Shown in pieces: positions 7,919 through 16,205 of a stretch of DNA of 64,000 bases. Source of the stretch: Ruminococcus sp. (GTDB taxonomy: Bacteria > Bacillota > Clostridia > Oscillospirales > Ruminococcaceae); NCBI GenBank assembly GCA_021202895.1, contig JAJQCE010000030.1, positions 41,749 to 105,748 of the forward strand, given 5' to 3'. How positions within the stretch are numbered: the stretch's first letter is position 1; every line of letters starts with the position of its first letter. The position numbers and the translations under genes are program-made. Below the pieces are notes generated by a model. The model had not been told where the DNA came from. It saw only the letters and a program-made list of their open reading frames with translations, and searched no databases.

Positions 7919-9226
7919 ATGAAGCTTTCACTGCAATTTAAATTTGCGATATGTTTTTTCGCCGTAATGCTTGCATCTGCTGTTATCTCGCTTACGGTGC
8001 TGGTTCTGATTATGCGCCCAGTAATTATACAGAATAGCCAGACGCAGATTCTCTCTATTGTAAACTCAATGAAGCAGCTCGAAAAGTTGGAAATGTTTAC
8101 TAATAAAGAGATAATATCCTTATGTGTAACTGACGATTCCCAAGTCCAAACGCTTGAGCCTAAGAGCACGAAGTATTATCTGGTAAAAATTGAAGCGGCG
8201 GAGCAAAACTGTTATTTTGAGCAGGACGGAATCATTCCCTCTATAACGGGATATACAGTGGTAAATGACGAGTATATAAAGATAAACGCCGCATATACCG
8301 AGGATTTTTATTTGATTGCGTTCTTTATAATTGCAATAACGCTTATTGCTTGTATTGTAATAGGAACTTTGCTTACGACTCTTGTCAGCAGTGGTATTTT
8401 AAAGCCGATAAGGAATCTTTCTGCGGCGACTAACCTTGTAGCGAGAGGAAATTTCAAGGTCAGAGTACCTGTGCCGAGAGACCGCGACTGTGCGGTTCTG
8501 ACTAAGAACTTTAATAAGATGACTGAGGAGCTTTCAGGAATAGAAACGCTCAGAGGAGATTTTATAAGCAACGTTTCGCATGAGTTTAAAACTCCTCTTG
8601 CTTCAATTCAGGGCTTTGCGAAGCTGCTTGATGACGAGAGCATTTCTGAGGAGGAGAGAAAGGAATACACGGCGGTAATTATAAGCGAAACCGAGCGGCT
8701 TTCGAGGCTTACTAGCGATATTTTAAAGCTTTCAAAGCTTGAAAATCAAAAGACGATTGTTGACAAAAAACGTTTTTCAATTGACGAGCAGATTCGCAAA
8801 ATTTTGCTTGTGCTTGAGCCAGAATGGACGAAAAAGAATATTGAGATGGACATAAGTCTTGATGATGTTTACTACTTTGGCAACGAGGAGCTTATGGCGC
8901 AGATATGGCAGAACGTCATAAATAATGCTATAAAATTTACACCTAAAGATGGAAAAATAGGCGTAAAACTTTTCTGCACGGAATCGAATATCACTGTAAA
9001 GATTTCCGACAGCGGTCCGACAATCGACCCTGACACAGCAGAGAAGATTTTCGATAAGTTTTATCAGGGCGATCGTTCGAGAAAAACCGAGGGAAACGGA
9101 CTGGGACTTGCTCTGGTAAAGAGAATAGTGGATCTTTGCAATGGTAAAATTTATATGGAAAATATGTATGACGGCGGCGTCTGCTTTGTAATTGAGCTGC
9201 CATATGTAATCGGCGACATGATGTGA
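7919..9226 (+). CDS. Sensor histidine kinase
   Basis: 435 residues, SD AGGAAAGG. Membrane helix at about residues 7-33, an extracytoplasmic sensor loop of about 100 residues, a second helix at about 127-150, a HAMP domain ('KPIRNLSAATNLVARGNF'), HisKA with 'SNVSHEFKTPLASIQGF' (phospho-His) and an ATPase domain with the N box ('WQNVINNAIKF') and G box ('EGNGLGLAL'). The topology suits a sensor of an extracellular or envelope signal. It pairs with the upstream regulator in one operon. The sensor loop is unrecognised. A weak hairpin at 9240-9285 may end the operon. Confidence 0.92.
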   Translation: MKLSLQFKFAICFFAVMLASAVISLTVLVLIMRPVIIQNSQTQILSIVNSMKQLEKLEMFTNKEIISLCVTDDSQVQTLEPKSTKYYLVKIEAAEQNCYFEQDGIIPSITGYTVVNDEYIKINAAYTEDFYLIAFFIIAITLIACIVIGTLLTTLVSSGILKPIRNLSAATNLVARGNFKVRVPVPRDRDCAVLTKNFNKMTEELSGIETLRGDFISNVSHEFKTPLASIQGFAKLLDDESISEEERKEYTAVIISETERLSRLTSDILKLSKLENQKTIVDKKRFSIDEQIRKILLVLEPEWTKKNIEMDISLDDVYYFGNEELMAQIWQNVINNAIKFTPKDGKIGVKLFCTESNITVKISDSGPTIDPDTAEKIFDKFYQGDRSRKTEGNGLGLALVKRIVDLCNGKIYMENMYDGGVCFVIELPYVIGDMM

Positions 9227-9316
9227 TTGAGCAGATGTGAAAGCTGCACAGTGCATTTGTGTGGGATTGTGGCAGCTTTAAATTTTAAATTTGTGTAAAT
9301 TTTATCTGATTTACGC

Positions 9317-9345
9317 TTGACAAGCTAAAGAGTGTGTGATATAAT
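9317..9345 (+). promoter_or_regulatory. Promoter of rpmE
   Basis: TTGACA (9317-9322) and TATAAT (9340-9345), 17-bp spacer. The transcript would carry a leader of about 130 nt before rpmE, which is long enough for an L31-type autoregulatory leader, though I could not assign a structure. Confidence 0.85.
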
Positions 9346-9480
9346 ATTTAAGCCGTGTAATATATACAGCATAACAAGATTACTACATAGAACTACTGTC
9401 TTGACATTAAATTGATGGGCTTCTATGACTTCATACAATTTCTGCGCTTAGGCGCCATGTTTGGAAGGAGGAAATAAGAG

Positions 9481-9681
9481 ATGAGAGAAGGGATTCATCC
9501 TAAGTACGAGGAAACTACAATTACCTGCGAATGTGGAAATGTAATTCATACCCGCTCCACAAAGAAGGATATAAGAGTAGAAACTTGCTCAAAGTGCCAT
9601 CCGTTCTTTACAGGAAAGCAGAAGCTTGTTGATACTGGAGGACGTGTTGACAGATTCAAGAAGAGATTTAACCTCGACTAA
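9481..9681 (+). CDS. rpmE: Ribosomal protein L31 (zinc-binding form)
   Basis: 66 residues, strong SD GGAAGGAGG. Starts '[11 protein letters not shown]' as in bacterial L31. Cys16 and Cys18 with the later 'CSKCHPF' pair give the zinc-binding (C+) paralogue, as opposed to the zinc-free YtiA type used under zinc starvation. The C-terminal 'RVDRFKKRF' is conserved. A component of the large subunit at the central protuberance. It is monocistronic, with its own promoter and terminator. Confidence 0.95.
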   Translation: MREGIHPKYEETTITCECGNVIHTRSTKKDIRVETCSKCHPFFTGKQKLVDTGGRVDRFKKRFNLD

Positions 9682-9688
9682 TGGCTAT

Positions 9689-9716
9689 AGAGCGGCGAAT
9701 TTCTGCCGCTCTTTTT
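9689..9716 (+). terminator. Terminator of rpmE
   Basis: AGAGCGGC pairs with GCCGCTCT across an 8-nt loop, followed by TTTTT, just after the stop codon. Confidence 0.85.
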
Positions 9717-9812
9717 GTATCTTAAGTGAATTGTGCTTAAAGGAGCGGATTTAATTTCGCTTATTTTTTGATTAAATTTTGTCGTATTATCACGAAAAGA
9801 GGATATAATATA

Positions 9813-10445
9813 ATGTCAAACGAAAGCGGATACCGCACTGTTTCTGCGCCTGCATCGGCACAGCTTGAGGAAAAGCGTTCACGGTTTATAGCGCAAATTA
9901 TGCCTGTTAAAACCGAGAGCGAGGCGGTTGATTTTATAAATAAGGTGAAGAGCGAAAACCGAAAGGCAAGGCATAACGTTTACGCTTATCTTTTGCGTGA
10001 GAGAAATATAAGCCGCTACAGCGATGACGGAGAACCGCAGGGCACAGGCGGAGTGCCTGTGCTAGAAACGCTCAAGGGGGCGGAGCTTGTTGATGTCTGC
10101 GTGGTGGTTACACGCTACTTTGGTGGCGTGCTGCTTGGTACGGGCGGTCTGGTCAGAGCGTACTCTGGAGCGTGCAGACTGGCAGTTGAAGCGGCTGATG
10201 TAATGATTATGAAACGCTGCTCAAAATTTACCGTGAGATGCGGCTATAATCTTTACGGCAAAATACAGAGCCTTGCGGAGGAATTTGGCGCAAAAATTGT
10301 TTCTGAGGATTTTTCAGACGCAGTGAAGCTTTGCATTATTGTTGAATCAGGAAGCTCAAGAAAATTTGAGGAGAAAATTACAAATGCTGCAAATGGCAGG
10401 CTGGAGCTTGAAGAAATAGTAGATTTGTACGAAAATTTCGCTTGA
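9813..10445 (+). CDS. YigZ/IMPACT family protein
   Basis: 210 residues. ATG 9768 is also in frame, but AGAGGAT at 9798-9804 points to ATG 9813 ('MSNESGYRTVSAP'). The N-terminal UPF0029 (Impact) domain has 'KKSRFI'-like 'EKRSRFIAQ', 'RHNVYAYLL', 'SDDGEPQGTGGVPVLE' and 'VVTRYFGGVLLGTGGLVRAY', all signatures of YigZ. A ferredoxin-like C-terminal domain follows. The family is widely conserved; a role in translation or as a protease-like factor has been suggested, but the function is not settled. It lies alone between rpmE and the dgt-dnaG-rpoD group. Confidence 0.88.
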   Translation: MSNESGYRTVSAPASAQLEEKRSRFIAQIMPVKTESEAVDFINKVKSENRKARHNVYAYLLRERNISRYSDDGEPQGTGGVPVLETLKGAELVDVCVVVTRYFGGVLLGTGGLVRAYSGACRLAVEAADVMIMKRCSKFTVRCGYNLYGKIQSLAEEFGAKIVSEDFSDAVKLCIIVESGSSRKFEEKITNAANGRLELEEIVDLYENFA

Positions 10446-10554
10446 AATTTGTGCAAATGCACGAAATTTTTCAAAAAAGCAAAAATAAAAAAGGGGATTT
10501 TAAAGCGCAAATTGTATAATAATATAGTAATGGTTTGATTAGGAGGTGTTTAAG

Positions 10555-11550
10555 TTGCTGCCGAGAGAAAATTATGAAAGAATAGAGCGTCAGATTTTGT
10601 GCGAGGCAGCGTGTTTGTCGACGCAAACAAGAGGCAGGGAACGTCCTTTAAGACCGTGCGATCTGAGAACGGAGTTTCAGCGTGATAGGGATAAGATAAT
10701 TCACTGCAATTCTTTCAGACGGCTTAAATCAAAGACACAGGTTTTCTTAAGTCCTGAGGGAGATCACTACAGGACAAGACTTACTCACACTCTTGAGGTA
10801 GGACAGATTGCAAGGACGATTGCAAGAGCTATGAGTCTGAACGAGGACTTAACTGAAGCGATAGCAATGGGACATGATCTGGGACACACTCCTTTTGGTC
10901 ACGCAGGAGAGCGCGCACTTGACAGAATATCTCCGAATGGCTTTAAGCATTATGAACAGGGAGTCAGGGTTGTGAGGTTTATAGAGAATGACGGCAGAGG
11001 TCTGAATCTGACATATGAGGTGCGTGATGGGATTTTAAAGCACACCAACGGTATAGCCGAAACCAAGGAGGGCTTGGTGGTTCGCTTTGCGGACGTTATC
11101 GCTTATTTAAATCACGATATAGACGATGCGATAAGAGCAAATATCCTGAGAGAGAGCGATATTCCTGATGAAATTACAGAGGTGCTTGGACATTCAAAAT
11201 CGGAGAGAATCACTACTCTGGTTACCGATCTGATTTCAAACGGAGTTTACAGAATGGAGTATTCCAGCGGCATTGACAGAGCCTACCGTGCGCTTAAGGA
11301 TTTTATGTTTGACAGGGTTTACAGAAATCCTAGCTGCAAGTCGGAGGAAAAGAAGATTTACTCTATGTTCTGCGGACTTTACGACCATTATTATAAAAAT
11401 ATAAACGAGTTGCCTGATGTTTACAAAATGCTTGCGGAGCGTGACGGAAAGGAAACGGCGGTCTGCGATTACATAGCGGGGATGTCAGATAAATATGCGG
11501 CGGACGAGTATGTGAAAATATTTATCCCTGCCGCCTGGAGCAAAAGATGA
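10555..11550 (+). CDS. dgt: Deoxyguanosinetriphosphate triphosphohydrolase (HD domain)
   Basis: 331 residues. A GTG at 10546 overlaps the AGGAGGTG SD itself, so TTG 10555 is the likely start. dGTPase-family HD hydrolase: releases triphosphate from dNTPs and trims the dNTP pool. Seen: 'NSFRRLKSKTQVF', 'HYRTRLTHTLEVGQIAR' (first His), 'MGHDLGHTPFGHAGE' (HD dyad) and the later 'FADVIAYLNHDIDDA' Asp. It lies directly upstream of dnaG, the usual order in clostridia (dgt-dnaG-rpoD), so DNA replication and nucleotide control are co-transcribed. Confidence 0.92.
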   Translation: MLPRENYERIERQILCEAACLSTQTRGRERPLRPCDLRTEFQRDRDKIIHCNSFRRLKSKTQVFLSPEGDHYRTRLTHTLEVGQIARTIARAMSLNEDLTEAIAMGHDLGHTPFGHAGERALDRISPNGFKHYEQGVRVVRFIENDGRGLNLTYEVRDGILKHTNGIAETKEGLVVRFADVIAYLNHDIDDAIRANILRESDIPDEITEVLGHSKSERITTLVTDLISNGVYRMEYSSGIDRAYRALKDFMFDRVYRNPSCKSEEKKIYSMFCGLYDHYYKNINELPDVYKMLAERDGKETAVCDYIAGMSDKYAADEYVKIFIPAAWSKR

Positions 11551-11565
11551 TGAAAGGAGAAGATT

Positions 11566-13338
11566 ATGCCTTTTCCTATAGATTTTTTGGAGCGGCTTAA
11601 AGCGGCTAATCCTATTGCCGAGGTTATGAGCGAATATGTTAGCACAAAGCGTTCGGGACGTGATTATGTCTGCCTTTGTCCGTTCCACAATGAAAAAACT
11701 GCGTCCTGCTATATTCATCCTGACGAGGGGTATTTCCATTGCTTTGGCTGCAACGCAGGCGGAGATGTGATTACCTTTACGATGAAATATCATAATCTTG
11801 AGTATTCGGACGCTGTGAAGCTTTTGGCTGAACGTGCGAATATTGAGATGCCGATTGAAAGCTATTCGCCTTTAGCCGCAAGCGGAATGCAGACGAGAAA
11901 GCGGCTGTATGCGATGAACAAGGATGCAGCGAGGTTTTTCTACAAGCAGCTTTCCTCTGAGGAGGGCAGAGCCTGTGTGAGGTATTTGAGAGGCGTCAGA
12001 GGACTAAGCGTGGAAACGATAAAGCGTTATGGAATGGGATATGCGCCGAACAGCTGGAGTACTCTTAAAAACCACATGACTGGACTAGGCTACAGCGAAA
12101 AGGAGCTTGAGCAGGGCGGACTTATCTCACGTTCTAAAAATAATACGAAAAAAACCTTTGATTTTTTCGTCAACCGCGCGATGTTTCCGTTTATAGACCT
12201 GACTGGAAATATTGTAGGCTTCGGCGGAAGAACTATAGGTGATGATAAAAGAAAATATGTCAACACCAAGGACACGCCTGTTTATAACAAAAACAAGTTT
12301 TTGTTTTCTATGAATATAGCTAAAAATGCGGCTGTTAAGAGTGGGAAGATTTTGCTTTGCGAGGGCAATCTGGACGTTATTACTCTTGCGCAGGCTGGCT
12401 TTGAAAACGCCGTGGCTTCATGTGGCACTGCGCTTACGCCTGAACAGGCAAAGCTCATTTCAAATTACGCTAAAGAGGTTGTAATATGCTATGATTCCGA
12501 TGAGGCGGGACAAAAGGCGTCGGCAAGAGCGGTTGAGATTCTGGATCAGGCAGGGCTTAAAATCACTGTGGCGCAGTTCAGCGGCGCAAAGGATCCAGAC
12601 GAGTACATAAAAAGCTTTGGTGCGGCAGCGTTTGGAGTTGTTATAGACGAAGCGGTTGACGCTGTAAATTATGAGCTTAACAAGGCAAAAGCGAAAGTGA
12701 ATATGGAAACCTCCGCAGGCAAGACGGCGTATAAGGACGAGGCTGTGAAAATTGCGGCGGATATTGATTCCCCAGTGGAGCGTGAGCTTTACTGTCGTCA
12801 GATTGCCAAGGAGCTTGACGTTTCGTTTGCTTCCTTTGACGAGGAGGTAAAGAGCACGCTGAGGAAAAGGGCAAATTTCAGGCGCAAAAAGCAGACTCAG
12901 GATATGCTGAGCTTTGCCGACAAACGAGACCCTGTAAATACTCAGGCGAGGCAGTATCACAGCGAGGCTAATTTTGAGGAAATAATAATCAGCTATCTCT
13001 ATAATAACCATGATTTTTACGAAACGGCAGTGAAAAGCCTGCCGCCTGCAAGCTTTGTCACTGAGTTTAACAGGAAAGTGTATGAGTATATTCTCAACGC
13101 CCTGGAGAACGAGGGCGACTGCTCAATTAGTGCGATGAACGAAGCCTTTAGTCCTGATGAAATGGGAGCAATCACGAGAATTGTCGGACGGGCGAAGGCG
13201 GAGAGCTTTAATGAAAAGGTTGCGCTGGGCAGCATAGAACGCTTGACGAGCTTTGCACCTAAGCAGGATGCAGGGAATATGTCAAACGAGGATTTCGTTA
13301 AGTATACGGAAAATTTAAAGCATAAAAAGAACGGCTGA
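11566..13338 (+). CDS. dnaG: DNA primase
   Basis: 590 residues from ATG 11566 behind AAAGGAG. Makes RNA primers at the replication fork. The N-terminal CHC2 zinc domain has 'CPFHNEKTASC' and 'YFHCFGCNAGGDVI'. The catalytic core has 'GFGGR' and the Toprim motifs 'LLCEGNLDVI' and 'CYDSDEAGQKA'. The C-terminal third would contact DnaB. Length and order are typical. It is placed between dgt and rpoD with short gaps (15 and 21 bp), as part of the macromolecular-synthesis operon. Confidence 0.96.
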   Translation: MPFPIDFLERLKAANPIAEVMSEYVSTKRSGRDYVCLCPFHNEKTASCYIHPDEGYFHCFGCNAGGDVITFTMKYHNLEYSDAVKLLAERANIEMPIESYSPLAASGMQTRKRLYAMNKDAARFFYKQLSSEEGRACVRYLRGVRGLSVETIKRYGMGYAPNSWSTLKNHMTGLGYSEKELEQGGLISRSKNNTKKTFDFFVNRAMFPFIDLTGNIVGFGGRTIGDDKRKYVNTKDTPVYNKNKFLFSMNIAKNAAVKSGKILLCEGNLDVITLAQAGFENAVASCGTALTPEQAKLISNYAKEVVICYDSDEAGQKASARAVEILDQAGLKITVAQFSGAKDPDEYIKSFGAAAFGVVIDEAVDAVNYELNKAKAKVNMETSAGKTAYKDEAVKIAADIDSPVERELYCRQIAKELDVSFASFDEEVKSTLRKRANFRRKKQTQDMLSFADKRDPVNTQARQYHSEANFEEIIISYLYNNHDFYETAVKSLPPASFVTEFNRKVYEYILNALENEGDCSISAMNEAFSPDEMGAITRIVGRAKAESFNEKVALGSIERLTSFAPKQDAGNMSNEDFVKYTENLKHKKNG

Positions 13339-13359
13339 AAATATATGGAGGGTGTAAAA

Positions 13360-14457
13360 ATGGATAAGAAAAGCATAATTGACGGGCTTATCGAGCAGGG
13401 AAAAAACAAGGGAAAGCTTACGGCAAAGGAGATTAACGACGCTATGGAAAGGGTTAATTTTGACGTAGAGCAGATTGACAAGTTTTACGAAACCTGTGAA
13501 AATAATCATATCGAAATAATAGATGATATTCAGCCGGATGACGAGATGGATTTGGTGAATCCTGAGGAAGAAATTGCGCCAGAGGAGATTGACATAAGTC
13601 TTTCGACTGAGGGAATAGCTATAGATGATCCCGTAAAGATTTATCTCAAGGAAATCGGGCGTGTGCCGCTGCTCACTTCTGAAGAGGAGATTCAGCTTGC
13701 TGAAAAGATGGGAAGTGGAAATGAGGAAGAGGCTGCAAAGGCGAGAAAGCGTCTTGCGGAAGCTAATTTGCGTCTGGTTGTCTCTATCGCAAAGAAATAC
13801 GTTGGCAGAGGAATGAGCTTTCTGGATCTTATCCAGGAGGGCAATATGGGACTGATTAAAGCGGTGGAGAAGTACGACTACACTAAGGGCTTTAAGTTTT
13901 CTACCTATGCTACATGGTGGATCCGTCAGGCTATAACCAGAGCGATTGCGGATCAGGCGAGAACTATTCGTATTCCTGTGCATATGGTTGAAACAATAAC
14001 AAAGGTAAAGAAAGCGTCAAGCACATTGCTTCATCAGAACGGACATGATCCGACGCCTGAAGAAATTGCGGAGTATCTCGATATGACAGTTGAAAGAGTG
14101 CGTGAAATACTGCGTATAGCGCAGGATCCTGTTTCTCTTGAAACGCCTATAGGCGAGGAGGAGGATTCGCATCTTGGCGATTTTATCCCCGATGAGGAAG
14201 CGCTTGCGCCTCAGGAGGCGGCTTCTCAGATAGCACTTAAGGAGCAGATAGATCAGGTTTTGGGAACGCTTACCGAGCGTGAGGCAATGGTGCTTCGCTT
14301 GAGGTTCGGACTTATAGACGGCAGAGCAAGAACGCTTGAAGAGGTGGGACAGCAGTTTAGGGTTACACGGGAGAGAATCAGACAGATAGAGGCTAAGGCT
14401 TTGAGAAAGCTGCGGCATCCTAACAGAAGCGCTAAGGTTCAGGATTATCGCGATTGA
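13360..14457 (+). CDS. rpoD: Primary sigma factor (sigma-70/sigma-A)
   Basis: About 365 residues. The GGAGGGTG sits between ATG 13345 and ATG 13360, so the latter is the start. Regions seen: 1.2 ('[16 protein letters not shown]'), 2.2-2.4 ('[20 protein letters not shown]', '[16 protein letters not shown]') that read the -10 box, 3 ('HMVETITKV') and 4.2 ('[18 protein letters not shown]') that reads the -35 box. Directs transcription of housekeeping genes; the many TTGACA-17-TATAAT promoters in this window fit it. The N-terminal region 1.1 is short, as is usual in Firmicutes. Confidence 0.97.
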   Translation: MDKKSIIDGLIEQGKNKGKLTAKEINDAMERVNFDVEQIDKFYETCENNHIEIIDDIQPDDEMDLVNPEEEIAPEEIDISLSTEGIAIDDPVKIYLKEIGRVPLLTSEEEIQLAEKMGSGNEEEAAKARKRLAEANLRLVVSIAKKYVGRGMSFLDLIQEGNMGLIKAVEKYDYTKGFKFSTYATWWIRQAITRAIADQARTIRIPVHMVETITKVKKASSTLLHQNGHDPTPEEIAEYLDMTVERVREILRIAQDPVSLETPIGEEEDSHLGDFIPDEEALAPQEAASQIALKEQIDQVLGTLTEREAMVLRLRFGLIDGRARTLEEVGQQFRVTRERIRQIEAKALRKLRHPNRSAKVQDYRD

Positions 14458-14484
14458 TTTTTCTTGAAAGGAAAAGGAAAAGGT

Positions 14485-14940
14485 ATGTATATAACATTGG
14501 AAACCGATTATGCAGTTAGAATAGTGTCTGTTCTGTGCATTGACGGAGGAAAAATCGACGCAAAGACCATCTCTGAAAGGTCGGGCGTTATGCTCAGATT
14601 TGCTCTTAAAATTTTGAGAAAGCTTGTTTCAGCGGATATAATAAAATCCTACAAGGGCGCTCAGGGCGGCTATGAGATAAATCGTGATCCGTCTGAAATA
14701 ACGCTTAGAATGGTTATTGAGGCTATTGAGGGTACATACTATTTTTCGAGATGCTTGTCAGATGAAAAAGGTTGCAGCAGAGGCGCAGACGGAGCTTGTT
14801 GTTACCAGAGAGCGTTTGGAGAGATAACTAAAATGGTGAGAGAAAAGCTTGACAGCTATAACTTTGCGGATATGATAAATCATTCCGAGGAGTTCAGGGA
14901 GCGATGCAATGAGCAAGAAGGAGCAGTTTCGGCTGAATGA
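14485..14940 (+). CDS. Rrf2-family transcriptional regulator
   Basis: About 151 residues, starting 'MYITLETDYAVRIV'. TTG 14464 is in frame, but AGGAAAAGG before ATG 14485 decides the start. The winged helix-turn-helix (residues 1-70, 'SGVMLRFALKILRKLV', 'GAQGGYEI') is followed by a Cys-rich loop ('CLSDEKGCSRGADGACC'). IscR-type members hold an Fe-S cluster with three Cys; here the spacing is wider and a fourth Cys is present, so cluster binding is plausible, not shown. It overlaps the next gene by 32 bp, so it may control or be co-made with that wall hydrolase. Confidence 0.85.
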   Translation: MYITLETDYAVRIVSVLCIDGGKIDAKTISERSGVMLRFALKILRKLVSADIIKSYKGAQGGYEINRDPSEITLRMVIEAIEGTYYFSRCLSDEKGCSRGADGACCYQRAFGEITKMVREKLDSYNFADMINHSEEFRERCNEQEGAVSAE

Positions 14941-15910
14941 TGATACTCAAAGAAAAATAAATGAGCAGTATTCTGGCTCAGACGGTAAAAGGGTGAGGAA
15001 AGTCAAGGTAAAGTCGGCGGATTTACCTTATGATGAGCTGCAGGTAAGCTATAAAAGCAAGCGGAAAAGCCTGAAGAAAAGCTTTAGAAGAAAGCCTGAG
15101 CCCTATCTGGAAGAAGAACCGTACTATGCGGAAGCGGTTTACGAGGAATCGCCGAAGCGTAAAAAGCATAGAGTTAGAAAGCTTATTGTCGTTACGGCGA
15201 TTGTCTGCGTGGTTGTTATACTTCTTAATATAGTGTTTTTCTATTATCGTGGGCAGATATGGTTTAACGAGCCTAGAAAGCGAGATTATCCCGTAAGAGG
15301 TGCGGCGGTGGATTCTGGTCTGGGAAAAATCGACTGGGAAATTTTTTCTCAGAACACGATAAGCTTTGTCTATGTCCGTGCGACTAAAGGTACTACGTCT
15401 ATAGACGAACAGTTTAGCTCTAACCGCAAGGGAGCTGAAAAAACCGATTTGCTTGTGGGCTGCTATCATGAGTTTGAGTTTGGCTCTGACGGCGAAAAGC
15501 AGGCGGAGAATTTTATAGAGCAGTGCGGAGATCTCGGCGGTAATCTCAGACCGATGGTAAAGGTGACAACGTATGGTATTTACAATATCCATATGAAAAG
15601 CGCAGAGGACGTTAAGGAGAATCTCACAGAGTTTCTTGAAGCGATTAAGGAGGAGTACGGCAGAAATTGCGTTATAATGTGCGACTCAGCTTGCTATGAG
15701 AAATATATAGAACCGTATTTTGACGACTATTCGCTTTGGATCATGAGCCACTTCAGCGAGCCTGACGAGGAAAGCAACTGGGCATTGTGGGAATTTAATC
15801 CAAGAACTCGTACCAATGGATATGAGAACAGTAAGAAATATTTTGCTCTGACTGTTTACCGCAAGGATAAGGATCTGGAAAATTTCAAGAAAAATTTTGT
15901 TATGGAATAG
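14909..15910 (+). CDS. Membrane-anchored GH25 (lysozyme-like) muramidase
   Basis: 333 residues. A basic, disordered cytoplasmic N-terminus of about 90 residues precedes one membrane helix ('LIVVTAIVCVVVILLNIVFF'), with the catalytic domain outside. The GH25 fold is seen from 'GAAVDSGLGKIDWEIF' (the first Asp of the active site), 'SFVYVRATKGT' and 'VGCYHEF' to 'SNWALWEFNPR'. The expected DxE pair is not clear to me, so activity is likely but not certain. It would cut the peptidoglycan glycan chain. A long Lys/Arg-rich cytoplasmic tail is unusual for secreted lysozymes. A strong terminator follows. Confidence 0.8.
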   Translation: MSKKEQFRLNDDTQRKINEQYSGSDGKRVRKVKVKSADLPYDELQVSYKSKRKSLKKSFRRKPEPYLEEEPYYAEAVYEESPKRKKHRVRKLIVVTAIVCVVVILLNIVFFYYRGQIWFNEPRKRDYPVRGAAVDSGLGKIDWEIFSQNTISFVYVRATKGTTSIDEQFSSNRKGAEKTDLLVGCYHEFEFGSDGEKQAENFIEQCGDLGGNLRPMVKVTTYGIYNIHMKSAEDVKENLTEFLEAIKEEYGRNCVIMCDSACYEKYIEPYFDDYSLWIMSHFSEPDEESNWALWEFNPRTRTNGYENSKKYFALTVYRKDKDLENFKKNFVME

Positions 15911-15931
15911 ATAAATATTTAAGTATAAAAC

Positions 15932-15975
15932 TATTCCTTGAAGCTCCAGAATGGAATTTCAAGGAATATTTTTTT
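15932..15975 (+). terminator. Terminator after the GH25 gene
   Basis: TATTCCTTGAA pairs with TTCAAGGAATA around a 15-nt loop, followed by seven T. Confidence 0.85.
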
Positions 15976-16067
15976 ACAGTAAATTCCAAAAAAATAACAT
16001 TTTATTCGCAAAATGAACATATATAAACAAGATTTTTTGTTCAATCCTACAAAGCTTAAATAAATGG

Positions 16068-16096
16068 TTGACAAATTTTTAGCAATAGTTTATAAT
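16068..16096 (+). promoter_or_regulatory. Promoter of the MoxR-like gene
   Basis: TTGACA (16068-16073) and TATAAT (16091-16096), 17-bp spacer, about 110 bp before the start codon. Confidence 0.85.
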
Positions 16097-16205
16097 ATAA
16101 TTATGTGGAAAAATTCTCTGAAATCCCACTGCGATTTAAGCGGGAGGATTTTGGTGTAATCCAAATAAATGGTATTCCATTATTTTGTAACGGAGGAATG
16201 GTTTT

